Below are positions 55,464 to 64,000 of a stretch of DNA of 64,000 nucleotides, in pieces. This DNA comes from an uncultured Acidobacteriia bacterium. Lineage in GTDB: Bacteria > Acidobacteriota > Terriglobia > Bryobacterales > Bryobacteraceae. How positions within the stretch are numbered: position 1 is the stretch's first letter; every line of letters begins with the position of its first letter. The notes beneath the pieces are model-generated. The model saw only the letters and a list, made by a program, of their open reading frames with translations. It had not been told where the DNA came from and did no database searches. Both the position numbers and the translations under genes were made by a program. Location: the NCBI GenBank assembly GCA_903875575.1, contig CAIQWJ010000028.1:1-64000 (forward strand). The letters run 5' to 3'.

Positions 55464-57346
55464 ATGAAGACGAATCGATACTGTCTGTTTTCCGGAGTCC
55501 TTCCGGCCCTTGTTCTATTGTTCGGAAGCGTAACCGGTGCGGCCGGACAGGATGCTAACGCGCGTCCGTTCGTGAGTCCGATTTTCGGCGACAACATGGT
55601 GCTGCAGCGCGAGAAGCCGAACACCATCTGGGGCTGGTCGACACCGGGCGATGTGGTCAAGGTGGAGGCCGGCGAGAACACCACAACCGGAACGGCGGGA
55701 ACCGACGGCAAGTGGCAGGCGAAACTTCAGCCGCCGCCTACGGGTGGGCCTTATACGGTAAAGATTTCCGGCAAGCAGACCGTTGAATTGCACGACGTTC
55801 TGGTGGGTGATGTGTGGATCTGCTCCGGACAATCCAACATGCAATTCGGTCTCACGCAGGCAAGAAATGCCGCGGAGGAAATCAAGAACGCGAATTATCC
55901 GCAGATCCGCTTCTTTGTGGCTGGACAGCGGGCGGCCTATAGTCGCGTCGATGTACCGCGCGGCTCGTGGAAGGTGGTCTCGCCGACGACAGTTGGCGGT
56001 CGCGGTGGCGGGATCTCCGCAGTGGCCTACTTCTTTGCGCGAAAACTGCAGGGGAATGTTCATGTCCCGATTGGACTGGTGCAGGAAGCCGTGGGCGGAG
56101 TTCCGGCGGAAGCGTTCACCAGCGCCGAGGGTCTGCGGCCGCTGAAGGATTTCGATGCCGGAGTGGCGGAGGTCGCACGCCGTCATGCGGAAGGCCAGAC
56201 CGAATATGGCAACTACATTACGCACTGGTATGACGACTACGATCTCGGCATGCGCGCGGGCGCTAACTGGGCCGCGCCATCACTGGATGATTCGCAATGG
56301 AAGGCCGTCCAGGTTCCGGGTGCATACTTCAAGGATCTGGAAGTCGATGGCGTCCCAGGCCTGATCTGGCTGCGCAGGGAGGTAACGCTTCCCGCCACCT
56401 TGCCAGCGGGTATGGCGCGCTTGTCTCTGGGCTCCGTGGACAAGATGGATACGGCTTACATCAATGGCACGCAGGTGGGCGGGAGTTCCTGGGTTGAGAA
56501 CCCACGTCTGTATATGGCTCGCGAGGGGATGCTCAAGCCGGGGCGGAACGTGATTGCTGTTCGCTTGTTTAAACTGAGCGCGTCCAAAGGTTTTCTGGAC
56601 GGAGCGGATTCCCTGAAACTCACACTGGGCGATGGCACGGTGATTCCTCTGGCGGGCGAGTGGAAGGGCAAGCTGAGCGTGGACGGACGTCCGCCACAGG
56701 CGCTGCCGCTCGGATTCGAAAATAATCCCGTGATGGCGGGGGTTCTGTACAACGGGATGATCTCGCCAATTGTTCCGCTGGCGATCACCGGCGCAATCTG
56801 GTATCAGGGCGAATCCAATGAGAAGCACGCGGCGCAGTACCGGGAATTGCTTCCGGCCATGATCGCCGACTGGCGGAAGAATTTTGGTCAGGGAGACTTC
56901 CCGTTCTACATCGTCAGTCTCCCCATGTATAAGCATCACAGCGACGTGCCGGTGGAAGATTCCTGGGCGGAGGTGCGTGAAGCCCAGGCTCTGGCGGCAA
57001 GAAACGTCCCGCATGCATGCCTGGCCGTCACGGTGGATACGGGCAATCCCGATAACGTCCATCCGATTGACAAGGTAGAACCCGGTGACCGTCTCGCGCT
57101 CTGTGCTCTGGCGGAGCACTACGGTCAGAAGGTGGTGTATTCAGGCCCCACTGTCAAATCCGTGGAACGTTTGCCCGGATTGAGGGCGACACGATTGTTG
57201 TGACATCCAGTTCCGTGACAAACCCCAAGGAGGTACGCTACGCCTGGCAGGCGAACCCGAAGGCGAACCTGTTTAACGGGGCGGGCCTGCCTGCTTCGCC
57301 GTTCCGGACGGATGACTGGCCGGGAATCGTACAGATCCTGCGGTGA
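55464..57346 (+). pseudogene. Sialate O-acetylesterase-type SGNH esterase with out-of-frame internal deletion
   Basis: ATG 55464 follows AAAAGGGGAG. Signal LPALVLLFGSVTGAAG, then SPIFGDNMVLQREKPNTIWG and the SGNH Ser motif VWICSGQSNMQFGL; an inserted carbohydrate-binding-like domain lies in the middle; GAIWYQGESN and the Asp/His region [17 protein letters not shown] follow. After [12 protein letters not shown] the frame goes wrong and stops at 57203. The family C-terminus then appears in another frame: [40 protein letters not shown], to TGA 57344-57346. Roughly 70-80 usual residues between these points are absent, so a deletion removed them and shifted the frame. Confidence 0.82.
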
Positions 57347-57465
57347 AGCGCGATGTTCGGGCTGGCACAGGTCAGGCCCAATCTGGAATTCCGAGGATTT
57401 TGAAGAATTTTTTATCACGGGATGTTTCAATTCGCTATATACTGGCGTGAGCTGAGAGGTGGAAT

Positions 57466-58446
57466 ATGAAGGCTTTACAACGTTTGACGATATCCGGAGC
57501 CAGGATAGCACCGGCGCTTCTGGCAGCCATTGCCGTTTTTTCGGCAGTCGCGCTGCTGGCACAACAAGGGACGCCTGGCCCGGCTGGCCCGGCACCCGGG
57601 GGACCAGGCGCTGCCGGTGGCTCCGGCGGCGGTGGCAGGGGGTTCGGACGCGGCGGTAACGCGCTCCCCACTTTGCCGCCAGGCCGGCTGTACAACACGG
57701 CGAAGGAAAAGCTGCTTGCAGGCAAGCAGGTTTTCAGTTTCACGCAATCGACCATGGACCCCGCGGGTTACTGCGAGAAGGCGAAGCATTACGACTTCAC
57801 GTGGTTTGAGATGCAGCACAGCACGCTGGAGTTCCGGGACATTGAGGCCATGATCGCGGCCTGTCCCCATGTGGCCGCCATACCCATGATCCGATTGCCG
57901 GACGCGCAGGAGATGCGCATCCAGCATGCTACCGATATCGGATGTCTGGGCGTGATTGTGCCGACCGTGGATGACGTGGACCGGGCCAGGGAGGCAGCCA
58001 AGTGGGCGCGCTACCCGCCCGTGGCGCGGCGCAGTTCCGGTGCGGGCCAGGCCGCCGGCATCTGGGGTAATAATTATTCGAAGACCGTGAACGACAACAT
58101 GCTGGTGGTGGTGATGATTGAGACGCCTACCGGGGTGGCGAACGCGTTTGATATCGCATCAGTGGCGGGCGTGGATGTCGTGATCATCGGAAACAACGAT
58201 TTGAGTGTCTTTTCCGGCTTTCCACAGTCCGATGACCGGTATCAGGCCATGGTGAAAAAGGTTCATGATGATACGATTCGCGCCGGAAAGATTTTCGGGC
58301 AGGCCGCCGCAAACTATTCAACCGGTCCTTACAGTTACGACGCGCGGTTCTTTCAGAACGGCAAATCGAATGACGGATACGTGCCGCAGGGACGTGGTGG
58401 CGCACCGATCAACGTGAACGCGCCGCCCAAGGGCGAAGAACCGTAA
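57466..58446 (+). CDS. Exported HpcH/HpaI-type aldolase
   Basis: A 326-residue protein with an N-terminal signal-like helix (IAPALLAAIAVFSAVALLAQ) and a Gly-rich linker, then the aldolase barrel: AGKQVFSFTQSTMDPAGYCE, VAAIPMIRLPDAQEMRIQHA (catalytic Arg), VVVMIETPTGVANAFDI (metal Glu) and VVIIGNNDLSVFSGF (metal Asp). HpcH/HpaI enzymes are normally cytoplasmic class II aldolases that cleave 2-keto-3-deoxy sugar acids to pyruvate. Active-site residues look intact, so an envelope-located aldolase is implied. It ends the rightward run, 48 nt before a terminator. Confidence 0.85.
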   Translation: MKALQRLTISGARIAPALLAAIAVFSAVALLAQQGTPGPAGPAPGGPGAAGGSGGGGRGFGRGGNALPTLPPGRLYNTAKEKLLAGKQVFSFTQSTMDPAGYCEKAKHYDFTWFEMQHSTLEFRDIEAMIAACPHVAAIPMIRLPDAQEMRIQHATDIGCLGVIVPTVDDVDRAREAAKWARYPPVARRSSGAGQAAGIWGNNYSKTVNDNMLVVVMIETPTGVANAFDIASVAGVDVVIIGNNDLSVFSGFPQSDDRYQAMVKKVHDDTIRAGKIFGQAAANYSTGPYSYDARFFQNGKSNDGYVPQGRGGAPINVNAPPKGEEP

Positions 58447-58493
58447 GAGTGGTTCGTGGCCAGCGCTGCCGTGAGGTAGTTCTTATGTTGGGC

Positions 58494-58526
58494 AAAAAGG
58501 GCACCGTGTACCACGGTGCCCTTTTT
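58494..58526. terminator. Bidirectional terminator
   Basis: AAAAAGGGCACCGTG, a 3-nt loop, then the exact complement ending in T5. It ends both the rightward aldolase run and the leftward GH95 run. Confidence 0.9.
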
Positions 58527-58621
58527 GCGTGACGGCGTTTACAGAATTATGCGTTCATTGACAGGACATCGCTGACAAGTGTAAAGCCGGAACGCGGAGG
58601 CCCGGGTGCCCTGAGAAGGAA

Positions 58622-61060
58622 TCAAAGGCCGTTCCAGGTCAGCGACTGCCCAGACCGCAGGGTCGCAGCCTTGACTGCCTTGCCATAGCGAAGGCGAACC
58701 GTTGTTCCCGCCGTTGACCGGACAGTGGAACTGGTCAGGTGCCCATCCTTCCATGTGGCGTCGACTTCGAAGCCGCCGCGCGCCCGGAGGCCGGTCACCG
58801 AACCGCTCGGCCATGCCTTCGGTAATGCGGGCAGAAGCTCGATCTCCCCATTGTGGCTTTGCACCAGCATCTCCGCTATCGCGGAGGCACCGCCGAAGTT
58901 GCCATCGATCTGGAATGGCGGATGTGCGTCGAACATGTCCGGATAAGTTCTCTGGGGACTGAGCAGGAAGCTGAGAATACTGAACGCATGGTCGCCATCG
59001 CCCAGCCGGGCCCATAGGTTAATGCGCCAGGCCGTGGCCCAGCCCGTCGCCTGATCGCCGCGAATTTCCAGCGACCGTTTGGCCGCAGCAGCCAGTTCCG
59101 GTGTATCGCGCGGATTGATCTGCCAACTCGGATAAAGGCCGAACAAGTGCGAAACGTGCCGATGATGTACGTCCTTCGCCTCCATGTCCCAGTCTTCCAG
59201 CCATTCCTGCAACTGTCCGGCCTTCCCGATCTGGCTTGGCGCAAAGCGCGCGCGCGTGGAGGTCAATTGCGCGCGCAGATCGGCATCCACGCCCAGAATT
59301 TCTTCGGCGCGAATCGTATCGGCAAAAAGATCCCGCAGGATCTGCATGTCCATGGTGGGCCCGGGCGCCACGGAAGCCCCCATCGGGTGCGCATTCTCCG
59401 GCGAGAGCGACGGGTTGGTCACCAGCCAGTGGTGTTTCGGCTCTTCCACTAAGGTATCGAGGAAGAATTGCACGGCACCCTTCAGGGCCGGATAGGCCTT
59501 CGCGAGAAAGGCCTTGTCGCCGCTGTAATCGTAGTGATCCCAGAGATGGAGCGCCAGCCAAGCACCGCCCATGGGCCACATCCCGTAGGGCGCACCGTCA
59601 ATGGGAGCCGAGGCTCGCCAGATGTCGGTATTGTGATGCACTACCCAGCCGCGTGCGTTGTACATTTCCTTCGCGGTGCGAGCGCCTGTTTCAGTCAGGT
59701 CCATGACCATGGCGATCAGCGGGTCAACGCATTCGGCGAGATTCGTCGGCTCCGCAGGCCAGTAGTTCATCTCCGTATTGATATTGATCGTGTACTTGCT
59801 GCCCCACGGAGGGCTCATGGCATCGTTCCAGATTCCCTGCAGATTGGCAGGCTGTCCACCGGGACGGGAACTGGAGGCGAGAAGATAACGGGCAAACTGG
59901 AAGTAGAGCGCCGCCAGCTGAGGGTCTCCGCCATTGGCAAAATCCTGTATGCGTTCGTCGGTGGGCTTTTTTGCCGCCGGAGTGGTGCCCAGATCGAGTT
60001 GGACTCGGCGGAACAGGCGCTGGTGCTCTTTGACGTGGGCCTGCCGTAGAGTATCGAAAGGCTTCTTTTCCGCCGCGACCAGAGTTTTTTGATTTGCCTC
60101 CCGCGGATTGCCGCTGACGTCTTTGTAGCTCTTGTAACTGGTGGCAGCCGCGATCAGGAGCGTGGCGGAATCCGCGCCATCCACCGCCACGGACTGACCG
60201 TCCGCCGAAGTACGTCCGCCCTGCGCCAGAACCCGCACGCGCGTTTCGAAGGTCAACGCGCCTTTGATTCCGGAGGAATCGCCATTCACGCCGGTCATGA
60301 TCAGGGTACCGGGAGCCTCAGCGACAACGGCAGCTTTCTGCGGAGTATTCATCTCCGCTTTGAATGAAATCTTCCCGCGCTGTCCGGCGGTGAGGTGCAC
60401 CACGATCACCTGATCCACGGGACTTGAAAACACTTCCCGCGTATAGTGCACGCCACCGGAAGTGTAGTCCACCCGCGCGATGGCCGTGTCCAGATCCAGA
60501 TCGCGCCGGTAGTTCTCCGCGGCGTTTGTTTCCGGAAAAGTCAGTTGGAGATTGCCGATGGTCTGATACGGCATCTGAGCCAGCGGCTTGGCCATCACCT
60601 TGTCCGTGATGAGCTTCGCGCCCTCGGCGTACTTGCCGTCAAAGAGGAGGCGGCGCACTTCGGGCAGGGCTGCCTGTGCGTCGGGGTTGACTGGGTCATA
60701 TGGACCGCCTGCCCACAGAGTATCCTCGTTCAACTGGAGACGTTCGTTCACCACGCCACCGAAGACCATCGCGCCCAGACGACCGTTCCCAACTGGCAGC
60801 GCCTTCACCCATTCCGAAGAAGCCGCCGCGGCGGCACCGCGGCCCCCACCCGCCACAGGTGGCGTGTAAGGATGGTCCGCGGCCGGTTGGCGGTACCAGA
60901 GAGTCATTGCTCCATCGGGCGGAGGTGCCTCGCCTGTGAACCGGACCCCTGTGGCGGGTGCGTTCTGCGCCTGTCCGGAGACCGGCGGGATCAGCAGTGC
61001 CGTTCCAACTCCGATGATCACGGCGGCGGTGCCAAATAAAGCGAGCTTCGATACGGTCAT
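58622..61060 (-). CDS. GH95 alpha-L-fucosidase
   Basis: An 812-residue exported enzyme with signal KLALFGTAAVIIGVGTALLI. MTLWYRQPAADHPYTPP, then ALPVGNGRLGAMVFGGVVNE, RLQLNEDTLWAGGPYDP are the family opening. The catalytic (alpha/alpha)6 core has INTEMNYWPAEPTNLAE, then FQIDGNFGGASAIAEMLVQS near the end. It would remove alpha-1,2-fucose (or galactose) from xyloglucan or pectin side chains. A short Gly/Ala-rich insert (VAGGGRGAAAAASS) sits within the conserved N-terminal domain. It lies 13 nt downstream of the GH51 gene. Confidence 0.94.
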   Translation of the reverse strand: MTVSKLALFGTAAVIIGVGTALLIPPVSGQAQNAPATGVRFTGEAPPPDGAMTLWYRQPAADHPYTPPVAGGGRGAAAAASSEWVKALPVGNGRLGAMVFGGVVNERLQLNEDTLWAGGPYDPVNPDAQAALPEVRRLLFDGKYAEGAKLITDKVMAKPLAQMPYQTIGNLQLTFPETNAAENYRRDLDLDTAIARVDYTSGGVHYTREVFSSPVDQVIVVHLTAGQRGKISFKAEMNTPQKAAVVAEAPGTLIMTGVNGDSSGIKGALTFETRVRVLAQGGRTSADGQSVAVDGADSATLLIAAATSYKSYKDVSGNPREANQKTLVAAEKKPFDTLRQAHVKEHQRLFRRVQLDLGTTPAAKKPTDERIQDFANGGDPQLAALYFQFARYLLASSSRPGGQPANLQGIWNDAMSPPWGSKYTININTEMNYWPAEPTNLAECVDPLIAMVMDLTETGARTAKEMYNARGWVVHHNTDIWRASAPIDGAPYGMWPMGGAWLALHLWDHYDYSGDKAFLAKAYPALKGAVQFFLDTLVEEPKHHWLVTNPSLSPENAHPMGASVAPGPTMDMQILRDLFADTIRAEEILGVDADLRAQLTSTRARFAPSQIGKAGQLQEWLEDWDMEAKDVHHRHVSHLFGLYPSWQINPRDTPELAAAAKRSLEIRGDQATGWATAWRINLWARLGDGDHAFSILSFLLSPQRTYPDMFDAHPPFQIDGNFGGASAIAEMLVQSHNGEIELLPALPKAWPSGSVTGLRARGGFEVDATWKDGHLTSSTVRSTAGTTVRLRYGKAVKAATLRSGQSLTWNGL

Positions 61061-61073
61061 GATTCTCCTTACG

Positions 61074-63197
61074 CTACTTTCCGCTCAGTTCCAGCACGGT
61101 AATGGAATACGGTGGAAACGTGCGGGTGAAATCCGTGCTCAAGCCAGTCACATCGGCTGTGACGGGCACGATCTTATTCGGCTCTTTGATCGAGTTGGTG
61201 TCTTCCGGGCTTCCCGATGCGATGGTGACTATCTTCCCGCTGGGGTTGACCGACGTCAGGCCGCTCAGCGCTATGTGGACCGGCGCGGCATTGCCCGACC
61301 GGTTGACGATCTTGACATAGATGGTGCCGGTATTACTGTCGCGCGTCGCGTTGGAAAACAGTAACGGCAGGGATTTCGGCATGGGAATCAGCGGGACCTG
61401 GGTGGGCCCGGGAGGAACGGGCGCAGCTGGAGCAGCCGCGGGTCCGCGGCCACCTCGGCCGGGTGCAGGTTGCTGCCATTCCGCATTGGGGATATTGGAG
61501 GCAGTCATGGGCAGGACGAGGTCGCCGTGATGCGAACTAAAGACCTGCTGTACCCAATAAGCGGGTGACCCGTAGCTGCTCAGGGTGTTGTAGCCGATCA
61601 AATCCGTCTGCCACTGCATGCCGCCTGGGTTCACGTTCACGAACAGCGGCGCGTAGCAGTTCATCAGGACAAGATCTGCGTTTCGCTCCAACCCTACCAG
61701 CCAGGCTGCGTCACCGAGGGCACCGTGCAGATTCGGAGTCGGGCTGCCGACGCGTGTGGCCCACTCGCCCACGAAGACTTTGGGCACGGTGCCGCCGCGA
61801 CCGCCCCGCGAGCGGAGATCGTAATCGTAAGCGTGCAATGCCATCTCTTCTTCCGAGCGATAGAAGTGCTCGTCGATGATATCCGGCGTGCGGGTGGAAA
61901 CTTCGGTGGTGGCGATGACTTTCAGATCCGGGTACTTCTTTTTGATCGCGTCGAAGAAGGCTGTGAAGCGACCGTCGTAACTGCCTTTTTCGTTATCGAA
62001 GTTATCCTCATTGCCAACTTCGACGAACTGGAGCTTAAACGGCGCAGGATGGCCGTCTTTAGCGCGGCGCGCGCCCCAGGTTGTCTTCACGTCGCCGGTG
62101 ACGTATTCGATTTCTTCCAATGCTTCCTGAATGAAGGGGTCCAGGTCGGGACCGGGTTTGAAGCGAACCTGGCGCATCGAGTAGCCCGCGTAGACCGCGA
62201 GCACAGGCTCCATACCCAGGTCCTCGCACCATCCGAGATATTCGAGCAGACCCATGCCATCGGAAGTCCAGTAGCCCCAGCCATCGTTCATGTGGCCGGG
62301 GCGTTCTTCGATGGGGCCGAGCGTCTTCTTCCAGTCGAACCGGGTCGCCACCTGATTGCCTTCCAGATAGTTGCCACCCGGGAACCGCAGGAACTTCGGC
62401 TGCATGTTCGCCATGAGCTGCATGAGGTCCGCACGGTTGCCGTTGGCACGGTTCTTGTAGGTAGGCGGGAACAGAGACACGAAGCCGAACCAAAGAGTGC
62501 CTGGCTTGTTGGTGCTGAGGACGAGTTTGTTCTCTGCGGAGGCCTTTGCGGTTGCGCCGGTGGTGAGGGTCAATTCGTATTTCTGCCAGGTTTGCCCGAC
62601 TTTCGCAACCTGGCCGGTGGCTGCGACAGTTGCGCCGTCGTTGCTCACGATGGACAGGTTCACCGGGCCGGTGAAGCCGGCAGCGGCCTTCGCGTAGAAC
62701 ATCGCCTTGTATTGAGTTGAGGGCTTTACCGGGATGCCCCAGAAGCCGTCATTTGCAATGCCGACCGACCCCGCGCCGGAAGCCTGCGCGACGGTGAGTT
62801 TCAGGCTGGCGGGTACCGCACTGTTCAGAGGCGTTGCGGTGTCGAGTTCCATGGAACCGGTGCCGCCACGGTCCTGCACCAGTGCCCAGTGCACCAGATC
62901 TTTTGGTTCCTTACCTGGAGTTGGTTGATTGGGGTTCTGTGGATTTCGACGTTCCGGAACGGCCTCTTTGAAATTGCGGTTGCGAACCAGTTCGCCATAG
63001 AGGCCGCCTTCATACGCGTAGTTGATTTCCTCCGTCATGAGGCCGTAGAAGTTGGCGGGGATTCGCGCCGTGAACTGATCGGCGTGAATCTGGAGGTTCA
63101 TGGCCGTTGGCTGACCCTGCATGAGCGGGGGAGCCGAGAGCAGCAGGCAAAGCGATGTTGCGCACCAACGGCGCAGAGAAACTGAAATTGTTTTCAC
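61074..63197 (-). CDS. GH51 alpha-L-arabinofuranosidase
   Basis: A 707-residue exported enzyme. GTG 63197 is chosen for its GGAGG Shine-Dalgarno 7 nt upstream and the signal peptide SLRRWCATSLCLLLSAPPLM; an upstream ATG lacks both. IPANFYGLMTEEINYAYEGG opens the catalytic unit; a CBM4-like sandwich follows; the acid/base Glu is in FVEVGNEDNF near residue 392 and the nucleophile in VFVGEWATRVG near 475. A Gly/Ala/Pro-rich insert (about 61400-61475) precedes the C-terminal beta-domain. It releases arabinose from arabinoxylan and arabinan. Confidence 0.93.
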   Translation of the reverse strand: MKTISVSLRRWCATSLCLLLSAPPLMQGQPTAMNLQIHADQFTARIPANFYGLMTEEINYAYEGGLYGELVRNRNFKEAVPERRNPQNPNQPTPGKEPKDLVHWALVQDRGGTGSMELDTATPLNSAVPASLKLTVAQASGAGSVGIANDGFWGIPVKPSTQYKAMFYAKAAAGFTGPVNLSIVSNDGATVAATGQVAKVGQTWQKYELTLTTGATAKASAENKLVLSTNKPGTLWFGFVSLFPPTYKNRANGNRADLMQLMANMQPKFLRFPGGNYLEGNQVATRFDWKKTLGPIEERPGHMNDGWGYWTSDGMGLLEYLGWCEDLGMEPVLAVYAGYSMRQVRFKPGPDLDPFIQEALEEIEYVTGDVKTTWGARRAKDGHPAPFKLQFVEVGNEDNFDNEKGSYDGRFTAFFDAIKKKYPDLKVIATTEVSTRTPDIIDEHFYRSEEEMALHAYDYDLRSRGGRGGTVPKVFVGEWATRVGSPTPNLHGALGDAAWLVGLERNADLVLMNCYAPLFVNVNPGGMQWQTDLIGYNTLSSYGSPAYWVQQVFSSHHGDLVLPMTASNIPNAEWQQPAPGRGGRGPAAAPAAPVPPGPTQVPLIPMPKSLPLLFSNATRDSNTGTIYVKIVNRSGNAAPVHIALSGLTSVNPSGKIVTIASGSPEDTNSIKEPNKIVPVTADVTGLSTDFTRTFPPYSITVLELSGK

Positions 63198-63379
63198 GAA
63201 AACCTCCAAATTGATTAGGGCGAACCCCTTTCCCCGACTGAGGCAATTGAGGTAGCGAGTGTCTTTGAGTGACGATAGCATTTCACCCTTCTGGTACCGC
63301 TTCCATATATGCGAATCAAGCATATCACTCTGAGTCTGAGTTGTCAGTGAAAAGGACGCCGTCCGCAGACTGCAAACGC

Positions 63380-64000
63380 TTACTTAGTTCCTGCAATCTT
63401 CCATGCGAAACACGAGCCGTCTTTGCGGTCCGGCGCGGGACCGGCGTGATCCGCCGCTACGAGGCCCGGTTCCTTCGGGGCGACGATGTAGCGATCAGTC
63501 GCGAGCGACAGGAATAATGTGTCGCCGCGCTGGAGATCGATCCACTGGAAAGTCTCGGCGTCGCCCGGCTTACCTGGCTTCACGGTTACTTCGCCGGATT
63601 TGCCTTCGCCGCTAACCGAAATGTATTTCCCATCTTTGGTCCGGAGGGCGATGCGGCCCTTGCCGCGGTCCACAACCGTGAAGGCGCTGGCCTTCGCTGG
63701 CCCGGCTACGGACTGCAGCTTGCCATCCACCACGGCGAGAGAATTCCCGTTGGCGAGATCCGTGAAGGTAATGGATCGCGACACAGGAATGGGCCGGGTC
63801 AAGCCACGCGGACGCGGCTCATCCACCGTGAAGTCATTGAAATCAGCATAACCGCCTGAAGTAGCCCCCGTATTGTAGTGGAACAAAGTAAATCGAACGC
63901 CCTGAAAGGTCCGGAGCTGGAAGACGGTGATGAAGTCGGAGCCCAGCGGTAGAAAGGTTTTGCCATCGGTGCTGTAGCTGAATTTTGAAACCTCCGAATC
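63380..64000 (-). CDS. C-terminal part of a GH43-type glycosidase with fascin/trefoil-like module, truncated by window edge
   Basis: Only the last 206 codons are present; the 5' end lies beyond base 64000. The first part (KFSYSTDGKTFLPLGSDFIT, FQLRTFQGVRFTLFHYNTGA, GGYADFNDFTV) matches the beta-xylosidase C-terminal concanavalin-like domain found after GH43 propellers. A beta-trefoil-like module follows (SRSITFTDLANGNSLAVVDG ... TFQWIDLQRGDTLFLSLATD). It should be an exported xylosidase/arabinosidase and the first known gene of the leftward GH51-GH95 run. Confidence 0.8.
   Translation of the reverse strand, partial: DSEVSKFSYSTDGKTFLPLGSDFITVFQLRTFQGVRFTLFHYNTGATSGGYADFNDFTVDEPRPRGLTRPIPVSRSITFTDLANGNSLAVVDGKLQSVAGPAKASAFTVVDRGKGRIALRTKDGKYISVSGEGKSGEVTVKPGKPGDAETFQWIDLQRGDTLFLSLATDRYIVAPKEPGLVAADHAGPAPDRKDGSCFAWKIAGTK

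Overview
The window reads as GC-rich chromosomal DNA from a soil Acidobacteriota bacterium, probably of the Solibacter/Bryobacter type. This is inferred from gene content: a TIGR03435-type 'soil-associated' protein, a PadR regulator coupled to a small permease-prefix-like membrane protein, an Oar-like TonB-dependent receptor with an N-terminal carboxypeptidase-regulatory domain, a DUF6599-like protein, a PQQ dehydrogenase, and many exported enzymes with Gly/Arg-rich inserts. No rRNA, tRNA, CRISPR array, transposase or phage gene was seen.

Layout. 0-5.3 kb: PadR unit, an MqsRA-like toxin-antitoxin (TA) pair with a palindromic operator, a PQQ dehydrogenase with an NmrA-like gene, a small metallothionein, and a HicBA-like pair. 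5.4-8.8 kb: pyruvate carboxylase interrupted by one in-frame TAA. 8.8-15.8 kb: housekeeping genes (RNase J, nitroreductase, SecA) and a candidate orphan small RNA at 11.53-11.63 kb. 15.9-20.7 kb: a TA graveyard in which two ParDE modules and one VapBC module each keep an intact antitoxin while the toxin frame is broken; an HNH endonuclease and small RHH-like ORFs lie among them. 20.8-27.9 kb: TIGR03435 protein, the nitrogen-regulation set amtB-PII-glnD, NIPSNAP, DUF1684 and Maf. 28.2-34.3 kb: an exported amidohydrolase, then a DtxR-family regulator diverging from a TonB receptor whose leader carries a perfect 18-bp DtxR-like palindrome.

34.8-64 kb is one large hemicellulose/pectin side-chain locus. 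A leftward run holds two Nif3-like proteins, SMP-30 lactonase, a small exported protein, cupin, MFS transporter, GH43 beta-xylosidase, feruloyl-esterase-like protein, GH10 xylanase (frameshifted), tannase/feruloyl esterase and a LacI regulator. A divergent rightward run holds an esterase, GH43 arabinanase, a small exported protein, CE7 acetyl-xylan esterase, GH127 arabinofuranosidase, a broken sialate-type O-acetylesterase and an exported HpcH/HpaI aldolase. A perfect 20-bp LacI-type palindrome sits between the two runs. A bidirectional terminator at 58.5 kb separates the rightward run from GH95 fucosidase, GH51 arabinofuranosidase and a window-truncated GH43-type C-terminus read from the other side.

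Together the enzymes could strip ferulate, acetate, arabinose and fucose from arabinoxylan/arabinan and cut the xylan backbone. The MFS carrier would import products, and the lactonase and aldolase hint at oxidative sugar-acid breakdown. There is no SusCD pair. Two themes stand out: an unusual number of frame-breaking lesions (six genes), and Gly/Arg/Pro-rich low-complexity inserts shared by exported enzymes of unrelated folds.
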